A stretch of 64,000 nt of DNA, taken from contig CACJQX010000001.1 in NCBI GenBank assembly GCA_902595595.1, positions 177,102 through 241,101 on the forward strand, written 5' to 3'. The position numbers and the translations under genes were made by a program. This DNA is from an uncultured Pelagibacteraceae bacterium (lineage in GTDB: Bacteria > Pseudomonadota > Alphaproteobacteria > Pelagibacterales > Pelagibacteraceae). Shown here piece by piece: positions 25,255-33,666 of this stretch. The first letter of the stretch is position 1. Each line of letters opens with the position of its first letter. A model generated the notes under the pieces. The model did no database searches and was not told where the DNA came from. It saw nothing but the letters and a program-made list of their open reading frames with translations.

Positions 25255-25839
25255 ATGGAAAACTTCATTAAATTTGCAGACACGCTTAGCACTTCAATGG
25301 GAAAAGCATTTTCCTGGTGCATTGTAATTTTAATGGGAGGAACAGTTTATGAAGTTGTAATGGCTTATGTATTTAATAAGCCGACTTTGTGGAATTTTGA
25401 TTTTAGTATGCAGATGTACGGAGCAATTTTAATGATGTCAGGTGCATACTGTTTAGCAACCGAGGCTCATGTAAGAGGAGACGTAATTTACAGATTATTT
25501 AAACAGAGAACTCAAGCTTGGATAGATTTAGTTTTATATTTTATATTCTTTTTTCCAGGTGTCGTTGCTTTAGCATTTTATGGATACGAATATGCAGCCT
25601 TAGCTTGGAAAATAAAAGAGACTAGTTGGAGTAGTCCAGCACAAATCCAAATCTATATGGTTAAAACTATGATACCTGCAGCTGGCACTCTATTAGTAAT
25701 TCAGGGTATTGCCGAGGTTTTTAGATCTATAATTTGTATTAAAACAGGAATGTGGCCAGCGAGAATGGTTGTTGCAGAGGAAACAGAGCAAATGTTGATG
25801 AGAACTTCTCAAGAGGAGGATAAAGAAAATGTTATTTAG
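25255..25839 (+). CDS. TRAP transporter small permease DctQ
   Basis: A 194-residue membrane protein with four hydrophobic segments, the normal DctQ layout. TTG, TTG, GTG and ATG codons lie in a row from 25246; the ATG at 25255 (MENFIKFADTL) is preferred. The LATEAHVRGDVIYRLFKQRTQAW stretch near residues 61-83 contains the family's E-H-V-R-x-D motif. It forms the permease with DctM and serves the preceding binding protein. It overlaps dctM by 11 bases. Confidence 0.9.
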   Translation: MENFIKFADTLSTSMGKAFSWCIVILMGGTVYEVVMAYVFNKPTLWNFDFSMQMYGAILMMSGAYCLATEAHVRGDVIYRLFKQRTQAWIDLVLYFIFFFPGVVALAFYGYEYAALAWKIKETSWSSPAQIQIYMVKTMIPAAGTLLVIQGIAEVFRSIICIKTGMWPARMVVAEETEQMLMRTSQEEDKENVI

Positions 25840-27190
25840 TCTTACTAATCCAGAGGTAGCTATTTTAATGATGGGACTATTTTTGTTCGCAGTTCTTTTA
25901 GGCTTTCCAATTGCTTTTACATTAATGGCGATGGGGATTGGCTTTGGTTATTATGCTTATTTTGATGCAACAATGATGGAGCATATTTTTGATAACAGAA
26001 TTTTCCAATTATTTGTTCAAAACACATACACAGTTATGGATAATAATGTTCTTACAGCTGTACCATTATTTTTGTTTATGGGTTATTTGGTTGAAAGAGC
26101 AGGAATAGTTGCAAAACTATTTTTTGCTATAAGATTAGCTGCCCACAGACTTCCTGCATCGATGGCTGTGGCTGCTTTGATTACTTGTACTTTATTTTCT
26201 ACAGCAACAGGAATTATTGGAGCAGTTGTTACTCTAATGGGATTACTGGCGTGGCCAGCAATGGTTAAAGCTGGATATGATAAAAAATTTGCGTCAGGAA
26301 TTATTTGCTCTGGTGGATGCTTGGGTATCTTAATCCCTCCAAGTATTATGTTAATTGTTTATTCAGTAATTGCACAATTGTCACCGTTAAGACTTTTTGC
26401 AGCTGCAATATTTCCAGGACTATTATTAGCTGGTCTTTATATTGCTTACGCAGTTACAAGGGCTTGGTTAAATCCTTCAATAGCACCAAGACCACCAAAA
26501 GAAGACATCCCGCCAACAGGTGAAATTTTAAAAGAGGTACTAGTATCTTTTGTTCCTTTATTTGGATTAATAATGTTGGTTCTTGGTACAATTTTAGCTG
26601 GAATAGCAACACCAGCCGAAGCTGCAGCAGCAGGAGCATTTGGGGCTTTAATTTTATCCTGGTTTTATAAAACTTTAAAATGGCAAAATTTCAAAGAGTC
26701 AGTATTTTTAACTGCCAAAACAACTGCAATGATTATGTGGTTGTTTATAGGTTCTTGGACTTTTTCATCTGTATTTTCTTATCTAGGTGGTCATGAAGTA
26801 TTTGAACATTTTTTCACATCAATAAATATTTCAACATGGCAATTTTTAGTAATCACTCAAATTATAATTTTCCTTTTAGGCTGGCCTCTTGAATGGACAG
26901 AAATTTTAATTATTTTCGTGCCTATATTTTTACCCCTGCTAGAAGTATTTGGAGTTAATCCATACTTCTTTGCTATGTTAATTGCATTAAATCTTCAAAC
27001 ATCCTTTTTAACTCCACCGATGGCAATGTCAGCATATTATTTAAAAGGCGTTCAAAAAACAGCTGTGGAACTTTTAGATATATTTAGAGGTATCATGCCA
27101 TTTTTAGCAATTGTTATTTTTGCAATGTTTTTGATGTATATGTTTCCAGGAATAGCTCTATGGTTACCAGAATTATTATTTGCACAGTAA
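25829..27190 (+). CDS. TRAP transporter large permease DctM
   Basis: A 453-residue membrane protein with about eleven to twelve segments, standard for DctM. Recognisable pieces are the N-terminal LGFPIAFTLM, the GCLGILIPPSIMLIVYS motif around residues 162-178 and the ALNLQTSFLTPPMAMSAYYLKG segment near residue 390, which line the sodium and substrate sites in related structures. It drives sodium-coupled import of the ligand carried by the upstream DctP. Confidence 0.93.
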   Translation: MLFSLTNPEVAILMMGLFLFAVLLGFPIAFTLMAMGIGFGYYAYFDATMMEHIFDNRIFQLFVQNTYTVMDNNVLTAVPLFLFMGYLVERAGIVAKLFFAIRLAAHRLPASMAVAALITCTLFSTATGIIGAVVTLMGLLAWPAMVKAGYDKKFASGIICSGGCLGILIPPSIMLIVYSVIAQLSPLRLFAAAIFPGLLLAGLYIAYAVTRAWLNPSIAPRPPKEDIPPTGEILKEVLVSFVPLFGLIMLVLGTILAGIATPAEAAAAGAFGALILSWFYKTLKWQNFKESVFLTAKTTAMIMWLFIGSWTFSSVFSYLGGHEVFEHFFTSINISTWQFLVITQIIIFLLGWPLEWTEILIIFVPIFLPLLEVFGVNPYFFAMLIALNLQTSFLTPPMAMSAYYLKGVQKTAVELLDIFRGIMPFLAIVIFAMFLMYMFPGIALWLPELLFAQ

Positions 27191-27197
27191 AAATTAA

Positions 27198-28526
27198 ATG
27201 ACCAATATATTTTCTTTGAAGGCTGAAGAGCTTGTTTCAAAAATTAAAGATTCACAACTTACATCTGTTGAGCTTTGTGAAAGATATATTGAGAGAGTAG
27301 AAAAATTTGAAAAAGATGTAAAAGCTTGGGCACATTTTGATAAAAAACTTTTACTAGAAAAAGCTGCAGAGGCTGATGAATACAGAAGATCAGGAAAACC
27401 TACGGGACCTTTGCATGGTATTCCTGTAGCTGTAAAAGATATTGTTGGAACAGTTGATATGCCAACAGAATGTGGAACAGTTATCAGGAAAGGAAAATCT
27501 TATTCACAAAATGCAGAAATTATCGATTTGCTTTTAGCAGCTGGTGCAATTGTAATGGGCAAAACTGCTACAGCTGAATTAGCTTATCTTGGTCCTCCTA
27601 AAACAACCAATCCACATGATCATTCTAGAACTCCGGGCGGTTCATCAAGTGGTTCTGCTGCTGCTGTCGCATCATTTATGGCACCTTTATCAATAGGATC
27701 TCAAACTGGTGGCTCGGTTATAAGACCAGCATCTTACTGTGGTGTTGTTGGGTACAAACCAACTTATGGACTTATTTCAAGAAATGGAGTGCTTAAAACT
27801 TCTGAAAAATTAGATCACATTGGTTTATTTGGTAAAACAGTTGAGGATGTAGCTCTACTTGCAAAAGTTTTAATTAAAAAAGATAAATTTGATACTGCAA
27901 CTGTTTACTATTCGGCTGATGGTATACTTGAAGAAACAAAAAAAGGGCCATTATTTGAGCCAAAATTTATTTTTTATAAAACAGATCATTGGAAAAATAT
28001 TGAAAAGAAATCTAGAGAAGCTTTTGAATATTTTATTAAATCTTTTAAAAAAAATATCGAAATTTTTGACACCCCATCTTATTTTAAAGACATTCATAAG
28101 TATCATCAAATAATTTATGAAACAGATTTAGCAAACAATTTTGGATTATATTATAAAAAGTATAAAAAAAAATTATCTAAACCCATGCAAGATGCCATTG
28201 TCAAAGGCAATAAACATTCAGCAAAAGAGTATGCAGAAGCCGTAGATTTTATGAAAAGAAGTTATGAGTCTTATGAAGAAGTATTTGAAGATTATCATGG
28301 GGTATTATCACCATCTAGTCCAGGTGTTGCTCCTAAAAGCTTGAAGAGTACTGGCTCTGCTGAATTCAATAAAGTATGGTCTTATTTAGGAACTCCATGC
28401 ATTTCTCTTCCACTTTTACAAGGAGAGAGTAAAATGCCATTAGGTGTTCAATTAATTGGTGCAAAATATGATGATCATAGATTTTTAGGTGTTGCTAATT
28501 GGCTAGAAAAAGAATGTAATAATTAA
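27198..28526 (+). CDS. Amidase-signature family hydrolase
   Basis: A 442-residue amidase. The Lys-Ser-Ser catalytic set is present: Lys80 in AVKDIVG, the cis-Ser in GGSSSGSAAA (residues 149-151) and the nucleophile Ser173 in TGGSVIRPA. It starts seven bases after dctM on the same strand, so it is likely co-transcribed, and may hydrolyse an amide taken up by the TRAP system. It is not GatA: there is no gatB or gatC beside it and the C-terminal region differs. Substrate unknown. Confidence 0.9.
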   Translation: MTNIFSLKAEELVSKIKDSQLTSVELCERYIERVEKFEKDVKAWAHFDKKLLLEKAAEADEYRRSGKPTGPLHGIPVAVKDIVGTVDMPTECGTVIRKGKSYSQNAEIIDLLLAAGAIVMGKTATAELAYLGPPKTTNPHDHSRTPGGSSSGSAAAVASFMAPLSIGSQTGGSVIRPASYCGVVGYKPTYGLISRNGVLKTSEKLDHIGLFGKTVEDVALLAKVLIKKDKFDTATVYYSADGILEETKKGPLFEPKFIFYKTDHWKNIEKKSREAFEYFIKSFKKNIEIFDTPSYFKDIHKYHQIIYETDLANNFGLYYKKYKKKLSKPMQDAIVKGNKHSAKEYAEAVDFMKRSYESYEEVFEDYHGVLSPSSPGVAPKSLKSTGSAEFNKVWSYLGTPCISLPLLQGESKMPLGVQLIGAKYDDHRFLGVANWLEKECNN

Positions 28527-28703
28527 ATGCAAAAATTTACAGTATTTTTAGGAACTTTACTTGCAACTGCATTTCTAGTTGGCTTGGCTACCACTTTAAC
28601 AAGATCAACTATGATTGGTTTTTTCGATGTTTTGCCAGTTTATATATTGATGGCAATCGCAATCTTCATGATGATCTATGAAGCTTTTTTTGACAAAAAA
28701 TAA
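28527..28703 (+). CDS. Small two-segment membrane protein
   Basis: A 58-residue frame beginning with ATG directly after the amidase stop codon. The sequence MQKFTVFLGTLLATAFLVG... has two hydrophobic helices (about residues 4-22 and 33-52) joined by a short TTLTRSTM linker and ends in a charged FFDKK tail. It ends 127 bases before the second dctP. I do not recognise a family. Zero spacing to the amidase gene and a clean membrane pattern make it a probable real gene of that operon. Confidence 0.6.
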   Translation: MQKFTVFLGTLLATAFLVGLATTLTRSTMIGFFDVLPVYILMAIAIFMMIYEAFFDKK

Positions 28704-28830
28704 TTTTATTTAATCCAAAATTTACTACCTCAGATTGTAATACAATACTTTAAAGTTATTTTAATCTAGACTTAAACGTACATTTGTAATTTACTCTGTA
28801 CAGTTAATTAACAAAGAAGAGGAGATACTA
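28704..28830 (+). promoter_or_regulatory. Leader of the second TRAP operon
   Basis: A 127-base space in front of the second dctP. It holds a GTACA (28778-28782) and an inverted TGTAC (28797-28801), and then AGTTAATTAAC (28802-28812) and a strong AGAGGAGA ribosome binding site. The AGTTAATTAAC and AGAGGAGA blocks recur before the first dctP (23993-24003 and just after), so both TRAP genes share leader elements. The inverted repeat is a candidate operator only. Confidence 0.35.
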
Positions 28831-29955
28831 ATGATTAAAGAAAAAAAATCATTGAAGGTTTCTAGATCACCTTCAAGACGTAAGTTCTTTAAAACTGCAG
28901 CTGCAACTGGTGTTGCTGCTGTTGCTTTATCTGCTCCAGCTGTTGCCAAAGAAAGAGTCGAAGCTTCTATGGTAGCTACTTGGCCTAGAGATTTTCCAGG
29001 CCTAGGAACTGGGGCACAAAGACTTGCTCAAAGATTAAGCGATATGAGTGACGGTAGAATTCAAGTTACTTATTATGCTGCTAACGAAAGGGTAAAAGCA
29101 TTTGACTCATTTGACGAAGTTGCATCTGGTAACTCTCAAATGTATCATGGTGCTGATTACTACTGGGTTAAAAAACACCCTGCATTTGGATATTTTACTG
29201 CAGTTCCATTTGGTTTCACATATGCTGAAATGAATGCGTGGTTAAAATTTGCTGGTGGACAAGAATTGTGGGATGAATTGACTGATGATTTTGGAACACA
29301 AAGTTTTGCAGCTGGTAATACTGGAGTGCAAATGGGTGGTTGGTTTAACAAGAAAATTAGATCAGCGAATGACTTTAAAGGTTTAAAAATGCGTATGCCT
29401 GGATTAGGTGGACAAGTACTTGGAAAACTAGGTGGTTCTCCAATTTCACTTCCTGGTGGACAAATTTATGAAAACCTTGTTTCAGGTGCAATTGATGCAA
29501 CAGAATGGGTAGGACCTTGGAATGATGAGGCTATGAAGTTCCAAGAAGCTGCTAAGTATTATTACTATCCAGGAATGCATGAACCAGGATCTACACTAGC
29601 TTGTGGAGTGAACAAATCTTGGTTTACTAGTTTGTCAAAATCAGATCAGTTAATTATTAAAACTGCATGTGATTGGGCTGACACAACTACAATGGCTGAA
29701 TACAATGCTAAAAACGGAGCTGCACTAGCGCGATTAGTTAACGAAAGTGGAGTTAAACTAGAGAAGTTTAACGATAAAGTTTACGATGCTTTCGCTAAAG
29801 GTGCTGCTGAAGTTTTCGATGAAGTTCAACAACATAGCGCTCTTGCTAAGAAAGTACATGCTGCCTTTGTTAAAGGTCGTAAGGAAATTGGTGCTTGGAC
29901 TAACTTGTCTGACGGGCCATATGTTGCTCAAAGAAATAGAGCATTAGGAGTATAA
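28831..29955 (+). CDS. TRAP transporter substrate-binding protein, DctP/TakP-like (Tat signal)
   Basis: A 374-residue binding protein whose first 36 residues match the first TRAP binding protein closely: a twin-arginine-like SRRKFFKTAAATG core. The mature domain has GGQIYENLVSGAIDATEWVGPWND, the region in which TakP and lactate-binding relatives coordinate a 2-oxo- or 2-hydroxy-acid together with a metal ion, and the YYYYPGMHEPG segment. A 2-oxo acid or lactate ligand is therefore plausible but inferred. A good intrinsic terminator follows the stop codon. Codon use is enriched in AAC, TAC and GGT. Confidence 0.9.
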   Translation: MIKEKKSLKVSRSPSRRKFFKTAAATGVAAVALSAPAVAKERVEASMVATWPRDFPGLGTGAQRLAQRLSDMSDGRIQVTYYAANERVKAFDSFDEVASGNSQMYHGADYYWVKKHPAFGYFTAVPFGFTYAEMNAWLKFAGGQELWDELTDDFGTQSFAAGNTGVQMGGWFNKKIRSANDFKGLKMRMPGLGGQVLGKLGGSPISLPGGQIYENLVSGAIDATEWVGPWNDEAMKFQEAAKYYYYPGMHEPGSTLACGVNKSWFTSLSKSDQLIIKTACDWADTTTMAEYNAKNGAALARLVNESGVKLEKFNDKVYDAFAKGAAEVFDEVQQHSALAKKVHAAFVKGRKEIGAWTNLSDGPYVAQRNRALGV

Positions 29956-29974
29956 TTTAATTCTAATTATTACT

Positions 29975-30003
29975 AGAGGGCCCTTAAATGGGCCCTCTTT
30001 TTA
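29975..30003 (+). terminator. Intrinsic terminator-like hairpin after the second dctP
   Basis: AGAGGGCCC (29975-29983) pairs perfectly with GGGCCCTCT (29990-29998) around a six-base loop, with TTTTTA immediately after. A nine-base-pair GC-rich stem in such an AT-rich genome stands out. dctQ and dctM follow 27 bases later on the same strand, so read-through must feed them unless they have their own promoter. Confidence 0.85.
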
Positions 30004-30024
30004 TATATCAATAAAAGATTTAAT

Positions 30025-31008
30025 ATGATGGCGAAAAATAACTTATCTATTTTAATAAGAATATTTAGTTATTCTATCTTAGCTTTAACTTTTGTTTTTT
30101 TAGTCAATAATGTTTTAACAGTTTGGTTTGATTGGCCAGGAGTTAAAAAACTTTTTGCTCATTATGAATTATTTGGATTTAAAAAATTAAATAAGCCTTT
30201 AGAGGGGCTTGCAATAAATTTATCGTATATTCAATTACTATTTTATTTTGTATCTTTAGCAGGAGTTATATTTTTTGTTTTAAAATCTATAAAACAAACA
30301 TTACAAACAGACTCTGAAATCTTATCGAAAATTACAGCTTACGTAGTAAGGTCCTCTTTCTGGGCTGTACTAATTGTTGGAGTAGCAGACTTTTTAATCT
30401 CATTCATGGTAGTAGAAAAGCTAGTTGAGCCAATTTTTGGAGAACAACTTAAAATTAATTTAGTAATACCTGCTTTTAGAATTACATACATACACTTTCC
30501 TTTAATATTAGCTTCTTTTGTAATTGGTTATTTTACAAGATCTGTAGGGTTTATTTGGTTAGCAGTTTTAGTAGTTGGAAGTGAATTTTTAATTGTATTA
30601 TCAAGATTTATTTTTCAATATGAACAAGCATTCCAAGGTGACTTGGTTCGTTTTTGGTATGCAGCCCTTTATTTATTTGCAAGCGCTTATGCGTTAATTC
30701 ACGAGGGCCACGTTAGAGTTGATGTTCTTTATACTGGTTTTAGCGAACGTAAAAAAGCATGGACTAATGCAATTGGGTCATTAATTCTAGGAATTCCCTT
30801 ATGTTTGATTGTAATATTTTTAGGCATGGGGGGCAAAGCTAGTATCATCAATGGTCCTGTAATTTCATTTGAAATTACGCAGCAAGGTTCAAACGGATTA
30901 TATTTACTTTATCTAATGGCAGTTTATTTAGCTGTGTTTGCAGTAAGTATGTTAACTCAATTCACTAGCTACTTTATGAGTAGCAGTCACAAACTTTTAA
31001 AGAATTAA
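30025..31008 (+). CDS. TRAP transporter small permease DctQ, enlarged
   Basis: A 327-residue membrane protein, far longer than a normal DctQ of 160-200. The C-terminal part carries the DctQ signature, LVRFWYAALYLFASAYALIHEGHVRVDVLYTG, near residues 208-238, followed by two more helices. The N-terminal 200 residues contribute additional hydrophobic segments (four or more) not present in the first DctQ. Enlarged DctQ proteins of this kind accompany TakP-type systems with large DctM subunits in other marine alphaproteobacteria, as I recall. Partner of the next gene, four bases downstream. Confidence 0.85.
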   Translation: MMAKNNLSILIRIFSYSILALTFVFLVNNVLTVWFDWPGVKKLFAHYELFGFKKLNKPLEGLAINLSYIQLLFYFVSLAGVIFFVLKSIKQTLQTDSEILSKITAYVVRSSFWAVLIVGVADFLISFMVVEKLVEPIFGEQLKINLVIPAFRITYIHFPLILASFVIGYFTRSVGFIWLAVLVVGSEFLIVLSRFIFQYEQAFQGDLVRFWYAALYLFASAYALIHEGHVRVDVLYTGFSERKKAWTNAIGSLILGIPLCLIVIFLGMGGKASIINGPVISFEITQQGSNGLYLLYLMAVYLAVFAVSMLTQFTSYFMSSSHKLLKN

Positions 31009-31011
31009 ATA

Positions 31012-33663
31012 ATGGAACATTTATTTTTAGCTTTACTTGTAATTATAATGATTGGAGCATTAGCTTCTGGTTTTCCAGTAGCTTTTGCATTACCTGGATC
31101 AGCAATAATTTCAATCGGGCTTGCTGCTTTTTTTGGTTATTTATTTGCAGGAGATAGCAGTGCTTATTTTGCTGTTGATGGCCCTAAAGAATGGTTAACC
31201 GCCGGTATTACAAATTTTAGGAGTAACTACTGGGATGTAGAAACTGATACTTTAATTGCAATTCCTTTATTTATTTTCATGGGGATCATGTTGCAAAAAT
31301 CAAAAATTGCGGAAGATCTTTTAGTTACAATGGGGCAGTTGTTTGGACCTATTCCCGGAGGTTTAGGAATATCAGTGATTTTTGTTGGGGCTTTACTTGC
31401 AGCTACAACAGGTATTGTTGGCGCAACAGTAATAGCAATGGGATTAATATCACTACCCACAATGCTTAATAATAAATATGATAAAAGTCTAGCAAGTGGA
31501 ATTGTTTGTTCTTCTGGAACTCTTGGGCAAATCATACCTCCTTCAATTGTATTAATTATTATAGCCGATCAATTAGCTAGCGCAGCAGACGTTGCAAATA
31601 CTATGCGTCAGACTGATTACAAAATTTTAACTGGTGAATTTAATATGCCTGGAGAATTTAGAGTGGGTTCTACTTCTGCAGGAGATATGTTTTTGGGGGC
31701 ATTATTACCTGGTTTAGTATTGGTTGGTTTGTATATGATTTATGTATTTGTGTATGCAAGACTAAATCCCAAGGCAGCTCCTCCCGTTCCATTTAAAGGA
31801 AATTTTGACTCAAAATTTTGGATTAAGGTTTTAATAGTAATTATTCCTCCCCTTGCTTTAATTTTTGCGGTTTTAGGATCTATACTTTTAGGTATTGCAA
31901 CCGTTAATCAAGCTGGATCAATTGGAGCAATAGGTGCAACCATGATGGCTGGTTATCGTTTACATAAAGGAAAAAAAGATGCTTACTATCCAATTATAAT
32001 TGCAATTTTATCTGTCATTCCAATTTATATTTTATCTAAGAATTATAATTTAAATATTAAGGCTGTAGAAACTAGAGATCTTACAGCAATTTTTATCACA
32101 GGATTTTTTACTATTACTTTTTTAATTGGAATTGTTTGGAGTTTTTGGAGAGCATACAAAATTGAGAATGTTTTAAGAGAGGTTGTTACAGAAACATGTG
32201 TAACGACTTCAATGGTCTTTATAATTTTATTAGGAGCTGCAATGTTAACCTCTGGATTTAGAGCGTTTGGAGGTGAGGAGCTAGTAAGAGATTTTCTTCA
32301 AGATTTGCCAGGTGGATTTTGGACACAGTTTATTGTTGTAATGGCAGTGATTTTTTTACTAGGTTTCTTTCTTGATTTTATAGAAATAGCCGTTGTTGTT
32401 GTTCCTATCATTGCTCCGATATTATTAGCTGAACCAGGAGCTAATGTAAGTGCAATTTGGCTTGGTGTAATGATTGGGGTGAATTTACAAACCTCATTTT
32501 TAACACCACCATTTGGTTTTGCATTATTTTACTTAAAAGGTGTAGCTTCAAAACTTGTTACTACTTTAAATATCTGGAAAGGTGTTGTTCCATTCATTAT
32601 ATTACAATTAATAGGCCTTGGAATTGTTGGTTTCTATCCATCATTAGTAAACTATCTACCAGCAAGAACATATTTAACATCGAACGTTGCTCCACCACCG
32701 ATGAATCCAAAGCTACAATATTGCTTACAAGAGTATAAATTTGCGATTTACAACACCGAAGAACAAAGAATTACTAATGCAATAAAAGACATGCAGAAAT
32801 TAACTCCCACAAATCTTCCAATGGATAAATTAGATATTTTTGAAGAGCATTTTGATAATGCGCTTGGGACTTTTGCTATTGTTAAAAAACTTCAGAAAAC
32901 AGAGGAAGAATATGAATTATTTACAAAAGATTATAGGGACTTGCATTTCAATGTTAGAAAAATTGAGAAAAAAATTAGAAAAATAGACCAGAAAATTAAA
33001 AAAATAAAAGCTGAAATTAGAAATTTAGATGATGATAACTTATCAGATAAAAATAAATTAGAATTAAAGATCGAGAATTACGAGCTAGAAATTAAAGAAC
33101 TTCAAAATAAAGTTCCTGAAAGCTGGAAAGCTAAAAATGGAGAGTTTGAAATATTGCACAACGCAAAAAACACAAGAACAAAAAGATATAGAAAAAACGT
33201 TGATGAAGCTTATGAAACTCTGGATCAAATAGTGATGTTTATAAATGACAATGAAAAATTAAAAGAACTTTCACCAGAAATAAAAGAATTAAAATATAAT
33301 ATTGATAATAAAAATTACGAAAACGCAATATCAATAATTGATAATCTTTTTGAAAAACTAGGAGAAATTTCTGGAACCGAAGAATTTGCAAATAAATTAG
33401 ATGACCTAATATCTGTTATAGATAATGATGAGGTAGATGAGCAAAAATTGTCTGAAGTAAGTTCAGAGACTTTTGATCTTTTCAATTTAGAAGTTTCATG
33501 GAGAGATGATGCCAATAAGAATTTGATGCCTGAATTAATTAAATATAATGATGTTATCAAACATAATATTGGTCTTAGACTTCAAAACAGATTAACTAAA
33601 GAACAAGCTAAATTTGTTGCTAGGTGTAACTCAGTTCATAGAGATATATCTTTAAACTTTTAA
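31012..33663 (+). CDS. TRAP transporter large permease DctM with long coiled-coil C-terminal tail
   Basis: An 883-residue protein in which residues 1 to about 555 are a DctM transporter and residues about 556-883 are an added hydrophilic tail. The membrane part has the usual FPVAFALPG start, SGTLGQIIPPSIVLI (around residue 175) and VNLQTSFLTPPFGFALFYLKG motifs, plus two insertions of about 30 and 80 residues relative to the first DctM. The tail begins with a PPMNPKLQYCLQEYKF segment and from about residue 645 is rich in Lys, Glu and Ile with heptad-like spacing, so it should form a coiled coil. Its function is unknown. Confidence 0.9.
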   Translation: MEHLFLALLVIIMIGALASGFPVAFALPGSAIISIGLAAFFGYLFAGDSSAYFAVDGPKEWLTAGITNFRSNYWDVETDTLIAIPLFIFMGIMLQKSKIAEDLLVTMGQLFGPIPGGLGISVIFVGALLAATTGIVGATVIAMGLISLPTMLNNKYDKSLASGIVCSSGTLGQIIPPSIVLIIIADQLASAADVANTMRQTDYKILTGEFNMPGEFRVGSTSAGDMFLGALLPGLVLVGLYMIYVFVYARLNPKAAPPVPFKGNFDSKFWIKVLIVIIPPLALIFAVLGSILLGIATVNQAGSIGAIGATMMAGYRLHKGKKDAYYPIIIAILSVIPIYILSKNYNLNIKAVETRDLTAIFITGFFTITFLIGIVWSFWRAYKIENVLREVVTETCVTTSMVFIILLGAAMLTSGFRAFGGEELVRDFLQDLPGGFWTQFIVVMAVIFLLGFFLDFIEIAVVVVPIIAPILLAEPGANVSAIWLGVMIGVNLQTSFLTPPFGFALFYLKGVASKLVTTLNIWKGVVPFIILQLIGLGIVGFYPSLVNYLPARTYLTSNVAPPPMNPKLQYCLQEYKFAIYNTEEQRITNAIKDMQKLTPTNLPMDKLDIFEEHFDNALGTFAIVKKLQKTEEEYELFTKDYRDLHFNVRKIEKKIRKIDQKIKKIKAEIRNLDDDNLSDKNKLELKIENYELEIKELQNKVPESWKAKNGEFEILHNAKNTRTKRYRKNVDEAYETLDQIVMFINDNEKLKELSPEIKELKYNIDNKNYENAISIIDNLFEKLGEISGTEEFANKLDDLISVIDNDEVDEQKLSEVSSETFDLFNLEVSWRDDANKNLMPELIKYNDVIKHNIGLRLQNRLTKEQAKFVARCNSVHRDISLNF

Positions 33664-33666
33664 TTA

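Noticed and set aside
27198-28526. GatA (tRNA amidotransferase subunit A)
   Set aside because: No GatB or GatC genes are adjacent and the C-terminal part departs from GatA; a general amidase is the safer call.
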